Notes under the pieces: generated by a model
Databases searched by the model: none
What the model was told of the DNA's origin: nothing
Seen by the model: only the letters and a program-made list of their open reading frames with translations
Shown here: piece by piece, positions 29,200 to 37,796 of the stretch
How the letters are laid out: each line of letters starts with the position of its first letter
Numbering within the stretch: the stretch's first letter is position 1
Translations under genes and position numbers: made by a program
DNA from: Planctomycetaceae bacterium
Lineage (GTDB): Bacteria > Planctomycetota > Phycisphaerae > Tepidisphaerales > Tepidisphaeraceae
Length of the DNA: 64,000 nucleotides
Direction: 5' to 3'
Assembly: GCA_027487775.1 (NCBI GenBank)
Contig: JAIYCY010000022.1
Coordinates: 40,260 to 104,259, forward strand

Positions 29200-29472
29200 T
29201 CAGTCAGAGCCGTCGCTGCTGGTTTCAGCGAGGAGCTTCTTGAGATACTGATTCTCGCGGCGAGTGGCTTCGAGATCGAAGACGATGTATTTGATGCTCA
29301 GTCGAAGTTGATCAAGCGATTCCTGAAGCGCCGTCACGGTTGAGCGGAGCTTTTCGTGACGCTGGCGCGTCTCGGTGGCGAGTTTCTCGATGCCTGCCCG
29401 CTGATGAGGCGGAAGCGATTCGATCTGACCCATCAGCTCGGACATCTTGGATTGAAACTCCTGCTCGTGCAT
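29200..29472 (-). CDS. Small coiled-coil protein of unknown function
   Basis: A 90-residue protein. The ATG at 29472 has GGGAG five bases upstream, so the longer frame to 29559 is rejected. MHEQEFQSKMSELMGQIESL and the later LQESLDQLRLSIKYIVFDLE show heptad-like hydrophobic spacing over most of the chain, and it ends in an acidic SSDGSD tail. This suggests a two-helix or dimeric coiled coil. It is divergent from the Pro-rich membrane protein at 29685. No family is recognised. Confidence 0.75.
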   Translation of the reverse strand: MHEQEFQSKMSELMGQIESLPPHQRAGIEKLATETRQRHEKLRSTVTALQESLDQLRLSIKYIVFDLEATRRENQYLKKLLAETSSDGSD

Positions 29473-29684
29473 CCGACTCCCGGTTGAAGATGCCCAAAAG
29501 TGCCCCCGGTTCGGGCCGATGACAACTCGAACTCGGATTTGTTGGCACCGCGACAGCACGCCGGGCGATCCGGATGGAAAGGGTTACTGATCATGCGGAA
29601 TGAATCGTTTATAGCACGAGCGAATTCGCACGATCTTGGTGATCGGACTCGGATCACGTATTCTCCACCGACGGAGGATATCCG

Positions 29685-30725
29685 ATGGCGCGGGACAAAG
29701 ACGACATCGCCAAAGCCCTCGCAGCCATGGCCGGGCAAACGCAGGCTCCAGCGCCCGAACCAACAGCCGAACCCAAGTCCGATGCCGTCGCCAACCCGAC
29801 TGCAAGTGCGCCATCGAAACCGCGAGGACAAGGACAAGGACAAGCCTTTTCGGGTTCGCCGCCTACACCTGTTTCGCCCCGAAATGATTCGCAGCGCCCC
29901 GCTTCGCCTCGACCGCGGCCGGTCGCGCCGGCTCAGCCGAGCTCGCCGCCCGAATCGCCATCCACTTTTCCCACATCTTCGCCGGCCTCAAACGCATCCC
30001 GACCGGCCCGCCCCGGTTCGCCCACGCCGGCATCATCCGCCAATCCATCAGCCCTCAACGCCGGCGCATCCGCCTCGCCGAACCATCGGCCGGTCTCGCC
30101 TGAGCAATCCCCGCCCACCGCTCGAGCGGCTTCACCCGGACGTCCCACAGTTCCGGGCGCTGCCGCTCAAAACACAGCCCCCCCGCAAAGCATTCGCCAC
30201 GCGCAGCCCGTCCCCGGTTCATCGCGACCGCTCACACCGATCGCACATCCGAACCCAGCACCGACCGACACACCCACCGAACCGACTCCAAAGCCTCGCA
30301 TCATCTCACCCTCAACGCCCGTCCGTCCGAGCTCACCACGCGCCATCGACACTCCCGCCCCCGTCGCACCTAGGTCCCAGGACAATCATTCGACCCACTC
30401 GCCATCATCGATTCCCGGAGCACGGCTCGGTTCGGCTTCGCATCAGATGGCCGTCCGCAAGCTGAGTTCCACGCTCCGATTCCGGCAAGACGCCCTGCCC
30501 GTCTGCCTCGTTCTGGGCCTCACACTTCCGGGTTTCGCCCTCCTCTGGCTCGGCCTGCGGGTCGCAGAAGTTGATCTGGTCATGACCGCGATCCCGGTCT
30601 GGAGCATCCTGATCACAGCGAGCCTGGGCCTCCTCTTTCTCGGACTCGGCCTCTTCTTCGCGATCAGCAGTCGTCCCCTGGCTGTCAAACTGGGCAAACT
30701 CGAAAGCGCGATGACATCCGCCTAA
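29685..30725 (+). CDS. Proline-rich protein with C-terminal membrane hairpin
   Basis: A 346-residue protein; GGAGG lies about eight bases before the ATG. Residues 1-20 (MARDKDDIAKALAAMAGQTQ) form a short helix. About 20-250 is a Pro/Ser/Ala/Arg-rich disordered region with repeated SPARP, RPASP and TPAP pieces. Two membrane helices follow (about 272-294 and 304-328). This could anchor a cytoplasmic or periplasmic disordered tether. It is unlike its neighbours, and its disordered part is probably fast evolving. No function can be assigned. Confidence 0.65.
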   Translation: MARDKDDIAKALAAMAGQTQAPAPEPTAEPKSDAVANPTASAPSKPRGQGQGQAFSGSPPTPVSPRNDSQRPASPRPRPVAPAQPSSPPESPSTFPTSSPASNASRPARPGSPTPASSANPSALNAGASASPNHRPVSPEQSPPTARAASPGRPTVPGAAAQNTAPPQSIRHAQPVPGSSRPLTPIAHPNPAPTDTPTEPTPKPRIISPSTPVRPSSPRAIDTPAPVAPRSQDNHSTHSPSSIPGARLGSASHQMAVRKLSSTLRFRQDALPVCLVLGLTLPGFALLWLGLRVAEVDLVMTAIPVWSILITASLGLLFLGLGLFFAISSRPLAVKLGKLESAMTSA

Positions 30726-30851
30726 ACACTTAACACCATGGCGACGCCGCGTTGGTGATACATTCTGTCTCCGGGGTCTCCACCTCGACCTCACGACCCA
30801 TACAGACGTTACAAGCCCTATCGACTCACGATAAGTAGGGGAAAATCTCGC

Positions 30852-31073
30852 ATGCGTGACGCTAAATCCTCGTGGGTGGGCCGCTTCGGTTCGATAGCGA
30901 TTGTAGGAGAGATCAAGAACCGTCCGACGGGCATCAATGTGACGCCCGTGACGGATTTGGACGTTGCGTTTACCGCGGTGAATCGTGAAGATAACGCCTC
31001 GGAAAGGTCAACGGTCGGCGGGCTCGGCTCGTCCGATAGCGATACGCTCGAAATCGAATCTTCGCTCGACTGA
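30852..31073 (+). CDS. Small hypothetical protein
   Basis: A 73-residue frame, MRDAKSSWVGRFGSIAIVG to IESSLD. AGGGGAAA precedes the ATG by about nine bases. The first half could form a short beta-rich segment; the C-terminus is Ser/Asp/Glu-rich. There is no recognisable motif. It lies upstream of the exosortase locus on the same strand with a 260-base gap. It may be real but could be chance. Confidence 0.4.
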   Translation: MRDAKSSWVGRFGSIAIVGEIKNRPTGINVTPVTDLDVAFTAVNREDNASERSTVGGLGSSDSDTLEIESSLD

Positions 31074-31230
31074 TCAGATCGGCCGAACGAAGTGTGTTTC
31101 GACGTGTCGTCGAGTGTAAACCGGGCAGTGGGTGCCCGGATGCAACTATCGGATGGGTTGGGCGCGTTTCGTGCGATCGTGGAAAAACCTTTGGGTCAAG
31201 GAAGGCCCACGCGCGGCGTCTCTCGGGCGC

Positions 31231-31249
31231 GGCACCAGGTGTTGGTGCC
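31231..31249 (+). promoter_or_regulatory. Small dyad upstream of the exosortase locus
   Basis: GGCACCA (31231-31237) and TGGTGCC (31243-31249) form a perfect 7-bp dyad with a 5-base gap, about 85 bases before the first gene of the polysaccharide locus. It could be an operator. There is no T-run, so it is not a standard terminator. Confidence 0.3.
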
Positions 31250-31333
31250 CCGACCGTGGAACTGCTGAACGAACTCGGCATCGTGCCGTCTTTCGAGTCG
31301 TGTCCGTCATTGAGGAAGGGAAACAGGAACCGT

Positions 31334-33511
31334 ATGGATCGCCCGTACGGACAGTCGCCACAATCTCTGACACCCGGTGCCCGCGAGCCATCCGCTGCGG
31401 TCATGGGTGATGCCGCGCCTGTCCCAACATCATCCGCCCTGCCGGTGTCAACGCCGCATTCGCATCCCGGATCCGCTTCGAATGCCCACCCAACTCAGAC
31501 GCGATCAACGCGTGGTGGCGCTCATCGTCCACCTGCTCCGCCGGTCGTCCGGATTGTGGACGTCGACATCCATTCGGTCACCGAACGCGAGGCGATCGAT
31601 TACATCCTCAAGTCACTCGACGCCCGTGCGGGCGGCGTCGTTGTCACGCCAAATCTCGATCACCTTCGACGCTGTCATCAGGACAAGCCTTTTGCAGCTT
31701 TCGTCGCCGAAGCGCAATTGGTCGTCGCCGACGGAACGCCAGTGGTCTGGGCGTCGCGCCTGCAAGGCACACCACTGCCCGAACGCGTCGCGGGATCAGA
31801 CTTGATCCTCAGTCTCTCGCAGGCGGCGGGCGAAGCGGGTCGATCGATCTTTCTCCTGGGCGGTTCGCCAGGCACCGCTGAAGGCGCAGCGGCGGTGCTA
31901 CAAGCCAACAACCCCAAACTCCGAATCGCAGGCACCTACTGCCCGCCCTTTGGATTCGAATCCGACGACGCCGAAATGGCGCGGATCGTCGCGATGCTCT
32001 CGCAATGCCGCGCGGACATCGTCTTCGTCGCGCTCGGATCGCCCAAACAGGAATATCTCGTCGAACGCATCCGATCCGCCCTGCCCAAAGCATGGTGGCT
32101 CGGCGTCGGCGTCAGCTTCAGCTTCCTCACAGGTCAGGTGCATCGCGCACCGAAGTGGATGCGCAAGACCGGCCTCGAATGGACGCATCGACTCGTCCAA
32201 GAACCCAAAAAACTCTTCAAACGCTACATCGTCCACGGACTACCCTTCGCAGGCGTCCTGTTCGCGTCGGCGGCTTCTCATCGCATTAAACGCTGGCTCG
32301 GTCGCGATACGTCCGCCTCCGCCTATCGAACTGCCGACCGTGCAGCACCAAACGCTATCGAGCCTGCCATCACGCCGGATCCGCTCGATCACGCAATGCA
32401 CGGACGCGAGTCGCTCAATGCCAGCGCACACGCCAAAGCGACCGAGCAGGCTGTCATCGACCATCCTCATTCCGTATCGCTTCACAACTCCACCCCAACA
32501 GATCCGGGCGGAGTCGAAATCACATCAGCCATTCCGGTTCCGGTCCGCGGGGATCGCGAAATCGTCGGGCTCGGCGCACTGGAAAAAATTCGCGCTGTCG
32601 TCCTGCTCGGTGGACAACTAAGACCCAGCCCCCTCATGCAGGCAGTCGATCGCTCGGTGCTCGATCTCCCGCTTCTGGAAGATCGCACGCTCTTGAACCA
32701 TTGGCTGACTGATATCGCTCACCTGCGTGAATTCGCAAAACTCGAACGGCTGCCAGCGCGGCTGCTGGTCAGTCGTGATGCCGACGAACCGTTCAGCGTC
32801 GTCCCAAGTCTGCGCGAGATGTTGCGTATCGAACGAGACGCCTCCGAATACCGCGGCACAGGTGGAGTCATCGCAGATGTCGCTCGGGCCTATGACCCAG
32901 ACGACTTCCTTCTGGTCGCCCATGCTGCACAACTTTTGCTCGAACCGTTACACGCACTGGCCATGGCACTGGATCACAAACGCAGCGACGTCGCCATGAT
33001 CGCCCACGCAGACGGCACGCCCGGCGGGCTGATGCTGATTCGCTGTGCCGCCCTGCGTCAGGTCAAACCCGTCGGCTTTGTCGACATGAAGGAACAGGCC
33101 CTTCCGCAAATCGCAAAATCCTTTGACGTACGCGTGGTGAATTGTCGTCGTCCGACCGGATTGCCCCTACGAACGCCCGAAGATTACATCAGCGCAATGC
33201 GCCAATGGCACCGCGGCGTGGGCGTGCGACCGGGAAGCCGACGAGGCCAAATCGATCCGCTCGCGGAGGATTTTTCAAGAGGCTTTGCCGTGATCGAACC
33301 GGGTGCATTCGTCGATTCGACCGCACTGCTGCACGATGCCGTCGTGCTCCGCGGTTCCAAGGTCGAAAGTCAGGCCGCCGTGGTCCGATCACTCATTCTG
33401 CCCGGCGCTGTCGTCAAGCCCAATGCCCGCGTGATCGATGAAGTGGTCCGAAAACCATATTCCGCAAAAACGGCTTCTGGAGAATCTACACCATCAGGCC
33501 GATCTTCATAA
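31334..33511 (+). CDS. WecG/TagA/CpsF-type glycosyltransferase fused to a nucleotidyltransferase-like domain
   Basis: A 725-residue protein from MDRPYGQSPQSLTPG, with AGGAA just before the ATG; the frame also stays open from 31094. The GT26 domain (about 65-320) has TPNLDHLRR, ADGTPVVWASRL, GSPKQE and FSFLTGQVHRAPKWM, typical of WecG/TagA enzymes that add the second sugar to a lipid-linked primer. A linker (about 320-400) follows, then a region resembling a sugar-phosphate nucleotidyltransferase (about 410-640) that lacks the usual GGxGTRL loop (it reads VVLLGGQLRPSPLMQ). A short hexapeptide-helix piece ends the chain (AFVDSTALLHDAVVL). The second half may be a non-catalytic regulator. First gene of the exosortase cluster. 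Confidence 0.85.
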   Translation: MDRPYGQSPQSLTPGAREPSAAVMGDAAPVPTSSALPVSTPHSHPGSASNAHPTQTRSTRGGAHRPPAPPVVRIVDVDIHSVTEREAIDYILKSLDARAGGVVVTPNLDHLRRCHQDKPFAAFVAEAQLVVADGTPVVWASRLQGTPLPERVAGSDLILSLSQAAGEAGRSIFLLGGSPGTAEGAAAVLQANNPKLRIAGTYCPPFGFESDDAEMARIVAMLSQCRADIVFVALGSPKQEYLVERIRSALPKAWWLGVGVSFSFLTGQVHRAPKWMRKTGLEWTHRLVQEPKKLFKRYIVHGLPFAGVLFASAASHRIKRWLGRDTSASAYRTADRAAPNAIEPAITPDPLDHAMHGRESLNASAHAKATEQAVIDHPHSVSLHNSTPTDPGGVEITSAIPVPVRGDREIVGLGALEKIRAVVLLGGQLRPSPLMQAVDRSVLDLPLLEDRTLLNHWLTDIAHLREFAKLERLPARLLVSRDADEPFSVVPSLREMLRIERDASEYRGTGGVIADVARAYDPDDFLLVAHAAQLLLEPLHALAMALDHKRSDVAMIAHADGTPGGLMLIRCAALRQVKPVGFVDMKEQALPQIAKSFDVRVVNCRRPTGLPLRTPEDYISAMRQWHRGVGVRPGSRRGQIDPLAEDFSRGFAVIEPGAFVDSTALLHDAVVLRGSKVESQAAVVRSLILPGAVVKPNARVIDEVVRKPYSAKTASGESTPSGRSS

Positions 33512-33606
33512 GGAGATCGGCCCACCGAGCCAAGGGGAACGTTCTCTGGGTTGGTCGCGTCTTTAGTTATCGGAAGCCTCATTTGATCGAATTGGATATC
33601 TGAACC

Positions 33607-34620
33607 GTGTCAGTTCTTGCACCAGAATCTCGCCCCCAAACCGGACCCACCGTCAATGCACCGTCGCGTGGCGGGCCTTCGCCTTCGTCCGGTCCGAATC
33701 GGCAGTCCTCGTCGCGCCGAAAAGCCTTTCGTCGCGCTCCACGCCCTGTCCTGGAGGGCCGACTCTATTGGTGGCACATCCCGCTCACGCTTCTGCTTCT
33801 CGCACTCGGCGTATGGATCGGTCGTGAGCAATGGGTCGAAATCTACGAATACGCAACACGCGATCAGGAGTACTCTCATATCCTGCTCACCCTCCCGGTG
33901 GCTGGCCTCCTTATCTGGGTCAGGCGACTTCGACTGCGACACTTCCGCGTCTCGGGCGCCTGGACGGGCGTTGCGATCGTCCTCGCGGGCCTCGTCGCTC
34001 GCGAACGCGGATTCGAATTCAACCGACAAATCCTCCAGCACGCCGGCACCGTCATGATCGCCATCGGTTGTGTCATGAGCGTGCTCGGACAAAGCGCCTT
34101 AACCCGATTCTTCCCCGCCGTCCTCGCGCTCGCTTTCCTCGTCCCCGTCCCGGGTGAACTTAGACAACAAATCGCAGTCCAACTCCAGCAAGCGACCGCC
34201 ACCATCACCCAAGCAATCCTCGGCGCAGCCGGCGTGGAGACACGCGTCGTCGGAAACACGCTCTCGATCAACGGCAAAGACCTTATCGTCGCCGAAGCAT
34301 GCAACGGCATGCGGCTGGTCTTTCCGCTCGTCATGATCACGTTCGTCTTCGCCTTCAGCATCCCCCTCCGCAACTCCGTCCGGCTTGTCCTGCTGCTCGC
34401 CAGCCCGCTTGTCGCGCTCGTGTGCAACGTGATTCGCACCGTGCCCACCGTCTGGATCCACGGACAATTCACCGACCCTGCCGCCAAGTTCCCTGAACAA
34501 TTCCACGACGCCGCCGGCTGGGCAATGCTGCCGCTGGCGTTCGTCGTGCTCATGGCCCTGATCCGGGTGCTCCGCTGGGCACAAGTTCCCGTACAACGCT
34601 ACACCCTCGCCAACCAATGA
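33607..34620 (+). CDS. xrt: Exosortase (transpeptidase-like membrane protease)
   Basis: A 337-residue protein with at least seven hydrophobic segments. It starts with a GTG at 33607; about 50 hydrophilic residues (Pro/Ser/Arg-rich) precede the first helix. The catalytic triad is in place: Cys232 in VAEACNGMR, Arg277 in CNVIRTVP and His300 in EQFHDAAGW. Exosortases cleave PEP-CTERM-type tails and pass the protein towards the outer surface. The gene lies between the two fused glycosyltransferase genes, as in other loci where sorting is coupled to exopolysaccharide. The subtype is not determined. Confidence 0.95.
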   Translation: MSVLAPESRPQTGPTVNAPSRGGPSPSSGPNRQSSSRRKAFRRAPRPVLEGRLYWWHIPLTLLLLALGVWIGREQWVEIYEYATRDQEYSHILLTLPVAGLLIWVRRLRLRHFRVSGAWTGVAIVLAGLVARERGFEFNRQILQHAGTVMIAIGCVMSVLGQSALTRFFPAVLALAFLVPVPGELRQQIAVQLQQATATITQAILGAAGVETRVVGNTLSINGKDLIVAEACNGMRLVFPLVMITFVFAFSIPLRNSVRLVLLLASPLVALVCNVIRTVPTVWIHGQFTDPAAKFPEQFHDAAGWAMLPLAFVVLMALIRVLRWAQVPVQRYTLANQ

Positions 34621-34680
34621 ACATGACCCCCTAAAAACGTCCAATCCAAGCAACTGCCGATCAATTTCATACCATCCATC

Positions 34681-35439
34681 ATGCCGACGCGATTCCGACA
34701 AACCTCTCGCCTGCTCAGCCCGCTGCTCTGCCTCGGCATGCTCGGCTTCGTCGCCGCAGAGCAACGCGGACATCCCAAGCCCGAAGCCTTCGAACCTTTC
34801 CACTCCCACGTGAGGCATCAGATCGAATCGATTCCGCTCAGCGTCGGTCCATGGCTGGGAAGTGATGTGAAGGTCCCCGAAAGTGCCCGCGCACTCCTTA
34901 GACCCAACGCACTCCGAAACGTCCGATATCAGAACATCGACGCCTATGCCGGCCGCGCATGGGGACAAGGCGTTTATCTGGTCGTCGTGCAATGCCAACG
35001 CAGCATCGACATGTTCGGACACTTTCCGCCCAACTGCTACCCCGCATACGGCGACGTCCTCATCGCCTCGGAATCCAAACCCCGCGATTGGAATGTCAAC
35101 GGCATTGCAATTACCGGAATGCAGTACGTCTTCGAACGCAACATTTCCGGACGTCTGCACCGGAGAACTGTCTACAACTTTATGGTCGTCCCCGAACGAG
35201 GAATCGTACGCGATATGAAGCAACTCGTCGGAGCGACCGAAGATCAAGAACAGCGGTACTACGGTGCCGCTCAGGTTCAGGTCGTCTTCGCCTCGGAAAT
35301 CGGACAAGAACCGTCCGCCACCGAACGCGATGCCGTCTTTGAAACCCTGATCAATGCCGCGTGGCCCGCAATCGATGCGATCCTCGCGGGCCGAGAGTCT
35401 TTGCCCGAAGGTCCCATTCTCAACAGCAGCAACAACTAA
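34681..35439 (+). CDS. EpsI-like exosortase-associated protein
   Basis: A 252-residue protein with an N-terminal hydrophobic segment (LLSPLLCLGMLGFVAAEQRG) that is either a signal peptide or an anchor. The domain that follows contains the CYPAYG motif (about 120-125) and VVVQCQRSIDMFGHFPPN, the pattern of the EpsI/DUF3485 family that in other bacteria is fused to the end of exosortase or encoded next to it. Here it is separate, 60 bases after the exosortase. It probably acts outside the membrane in exopolysaccharide assembly. Confidence 0.82.
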   Translation: MPTRFRQTSRLLSPLLCLGMLGFVAAEQRGHPKPEAFEPFHSHVRHQIESIPLSVGPWLGSDVKVPESARALLRPNALRNVRYQNIDAYAGRAWGQGVYLVVVQCQRSIDMFGHFPPNCYPAYGDVLIASESKPRDWNVNGIAITGMQYVFERNISGRLHRRTVYNFMVVPERGIVRDMKQLVGATEDQEQRYYGAAQVQVVFASEIGQEPSATERDAVFETLINAAWPAIDAILAGRESLPEGPILNSSNN

Positions 35440-35503
35440 AATCTTGACCGATTCAAGAACGAACAAACCGAAACCCACCGCGCAGATCAACGGAGCCACG
35501 ACC

Positions 35504-37744
35504 ATGAGCCAGGACATCGTTCGAAGCAATTCGCCAGGCAACAACCCGCCCGGAGGACTCGTACCAACACAGCAGGATGCGTGGCTGCAGCAACAAGCCC
35601 TCGCAGTCGCCACCCCGCAGGCAAATCAGGAAGTGCAACCGCTCCAACTGATCCACCGCAGCCTCCGCGGTCGCTATCTCTACGCCACTGTCGCAGCACT
35701 CATCGGCGCGATCCTCGGTGCCGCTGTCGGGTGGACGTCATACTCCAAGAGCTACACCGCCGGCGGACTCATCAAGATCATGCCCTACTTCCGCGTCGCA
35801 GGCGGACCCCTCGAAACCACACCCCAGTACGAAGCACAGATGAACACGCTCGCCGCAGAACTACGCGGTGACCTACGCCTCGCCGAACGCGCAATGGCCA
35901 GCACGCACTGGCAAAAACTCGTCGAAGACGGCATCGTCCGACCCAACGCCAGCGCAGGCTTCTTCCTCTCACGCGTACGGTCCGAATACAACACACGACA
36001 ATTCTTCATCCGAATCACCTACAACGGCTCGGATCCAAGACTCGCAGTCGGCGGTGCCAATGCAGTTGTCGAAGCTTTCAAAGAACTCCAGCAGGGCCGA
36101 ACCGGAGACACCTTCCGACGCGAGTTCGAAGATCTCAACAAAGCCATCGAACGCGATGAACTGACCATCAACCGCAACACCGCACGTATCGACACCCTGA
36201 TGGCCGACCGCGCCACGCGCGATCTCTCACACCGAATCTCCCAACTCACCCGACGATTCAGCGACGCCGCTGAATCGTATGAACGTGCCGCACTTCTGCT
36301 CGAAAACATGAAGGCAACCCGCGCCACGCCCCAACCCCTCGATCCCAGGCTCCTGCAACAATTCGACCCGAGCGTCGCTGACGATGCACGCATGCTTCGC
36401 GATCTCGAACGCAAGCTCGCACTCGATCTGGCCAGCGGTATCGGAGAAAACAACCCCAACATCATCCGCCTCAAGAGTCAGATCGCCACACTTCGCGAAT
36501 CGATCTCCGGCGCTGTCGGCGCAGGAGGCGGAGCCATCTACGGCATCATCCTCGATCGCGATGCTCGCGAAGTCGTCGTCACCGATGAACGCATTCGACT
36601 TCAAGAACAACTCGTTCGCGATCTCAATGAAGAAACCGAAAAGCGAGGCCGCGAACTCAAGACCGACGAAGACCTCGACTACCAGGTCGCCACACTCCGC
36701 GAGCAAAACACGCGTCTAGAAAAGGAAATCCTCAAAAACCGCGAGAAGGCCGAACGAGCAGAACAGCTCCTGCTCACCAGCCCGGAATCAATCGAAACCA
36801 GCGCCGCCCAAGCCGCACAGGTCGCGGAGGACAAACGCCCTACCATGGCCATGTTCGGTGCTGTCGTCGGCGCTGGACTCCCACTTCTCGCCTTCTTCCT
36901 CCGTGGTCTCACCGACAAACGCGTCCGCTACTCCGACGAAGCCGCCGGCCGCTCGGGCAACAATGTCCCCATGCTCGGCGTACTGCCCAACCTCCCAGAC
37001 CGGCTCAGCGACCCCTCACAAGCCAGCGTCGCTGCTCACTGCGTCCACCAAATCCGTACGATGCTGCAGCTCAATGTCCTCGATGACGGACCCAGCGTCA
37101 TCACCATTACGAGCGCCACCAGCGGGGACGGCAAAACCAGCCTCTCACTCGCTCTCGGCCTCAGCTTCGCCGCTGCAGGCTCGCGCACGCTCCTCGTCGA
37201 CGCTGATCTCGTCGGCGCTGGGCTCTCCGCACGACTCGGCATCCGCGAACCCCAAGGCGTCAACGAAGCCGTCACCGCACGCGATCCGATGGCCTACGTA
37301 CGAGAAACCGACGTCGCCGACCTCTGCATACTCCCCGTCGGCATCGAAGGCACGCAACAAGCCTCACACTTCAGCCCCTCTGCCACACGCCGACTTATCG
37401 CAGAACTTCGCCGCAACTTCGACGTCGTCATCATCGATACAGGACCAGTCCTCGGCAGCATCGAAGCAACTCCCATCATCGCCGCCAGCGACGCCACCAT
37501 CATCACCGTCGCCCGCGGACAGGATCGCACCATGGTCGACAAGGCCATCACCCACATCCGCACCATCGGCGGACGCCTTGCGGGTTTCGTCTTCAATCGT
37601 GCCTCCACACCAGACTTCGAAAAAACCATCAGCGGCATCAGCCTCCGAACCGTCAGCCGCGCCGTCAGCCGTCCAGGACAAAATCGACCGATGGACCCGA
37701 CCCCAGATCCGCTGGCTCAATCCGTTCACGAGTCCAAGCCCTGA
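35504..37744 (+). CDS. Wzz-type chain-length protein fused to a CpsD/CapB-like tyrosine kinase ATPase
   Basis: A 746-residue protein; GGAG lies eight bases before the ATG, which rejects the 50 residues upstream. The N-terminal region has a membrane helix (about 62-82), a long periplasmic coiled-coil part and a second helix (about 448-468), as in polysaccharide co-polymerases. The cytoplasmic kinase half has Walker A (TSGDGKTS, about 537), Walker A' (LLVDAD, about 563) and Walker B (VVIIDTGPV, about 643). The C-terminal tail has no Tyr cluster (VSRAVSRPGQNRP), so the usual autophosphorylated tyrosine switch is absent or replaced. Chain-length control of the exopolysaccharide is the inferred role. 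Confidence 0.92.
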   Translation: MSQDIVRSNSPGNNPPGGLVPTQQDAWLQQQALAVATPQANQEVQPLQLIHRSLRGRYLYATVAALIGAILGAAVGWTSYSKSYTAGGLIKIMPYFRVAGGPLETTPQYEAQMNTLAAELRGDLRLAERAMASTHWQKLVEDGIVRPNASAGFFLSRVRSEYNTRQFFIRITYNGSDPRLAVGGANAVVEAFKELQQGRTGDTFRREFEDLNKAIERDELTINRNTARIDTLMADRATRDLSHRISQLTRRFSDAAESYERAALLLENMKATRATPQPLDPRLLQQFDPSVADDARMLRDLERKLALDLASGIGENNPNIIRLKSQIATLRESISGAVGAGGGAIYGIILDRDAREVVVTDERIRLQEQLVRDLNEETEKRGRELKTDEDLDYQVATLREQNTRLEKEILKNREKAERAEQLLLTSPESIETSAAQAAQVAEDKRPTMAMFGAVVGAGLPLLAFFLRGLTDKRVRYSDEAAGRSGNNVPMLGVLPNLPDRLSDPSQASVAAHCVHQIRTMLQLNVLDDGPSVITITSATSGDGKTSLSLALGLSFAAAGSRTLLVDADLVGAGLSARLGIREPQGVNEAVTARDPMAYVRETDVADLCILPVGIEGTQQASHFSPSATRRLIAELRRNFDVVIIDTGPVLGSIEATPIIAASDATIITVARGQDRTMVDKAITHIRTIGGRLAGFVFNRASTPDFEKTISGISLRTVSRAVSRPGQNRPMDPTPDPLAQSVHESKP

Positions 37745-37796
37745 ATGATTCTTCCACCAATTCGTCCAACCATCGACTCTTCACGATCGAATCGAC

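Noticed and set aside
31094..31333. 80-residue N-terminal extension of the WecG-type protein
   Set aside because: The ATG at 31334 has a ribosome-binding site, while the extension is Arg/Gly-rich, lacks a clear start signal and includes a dyad.
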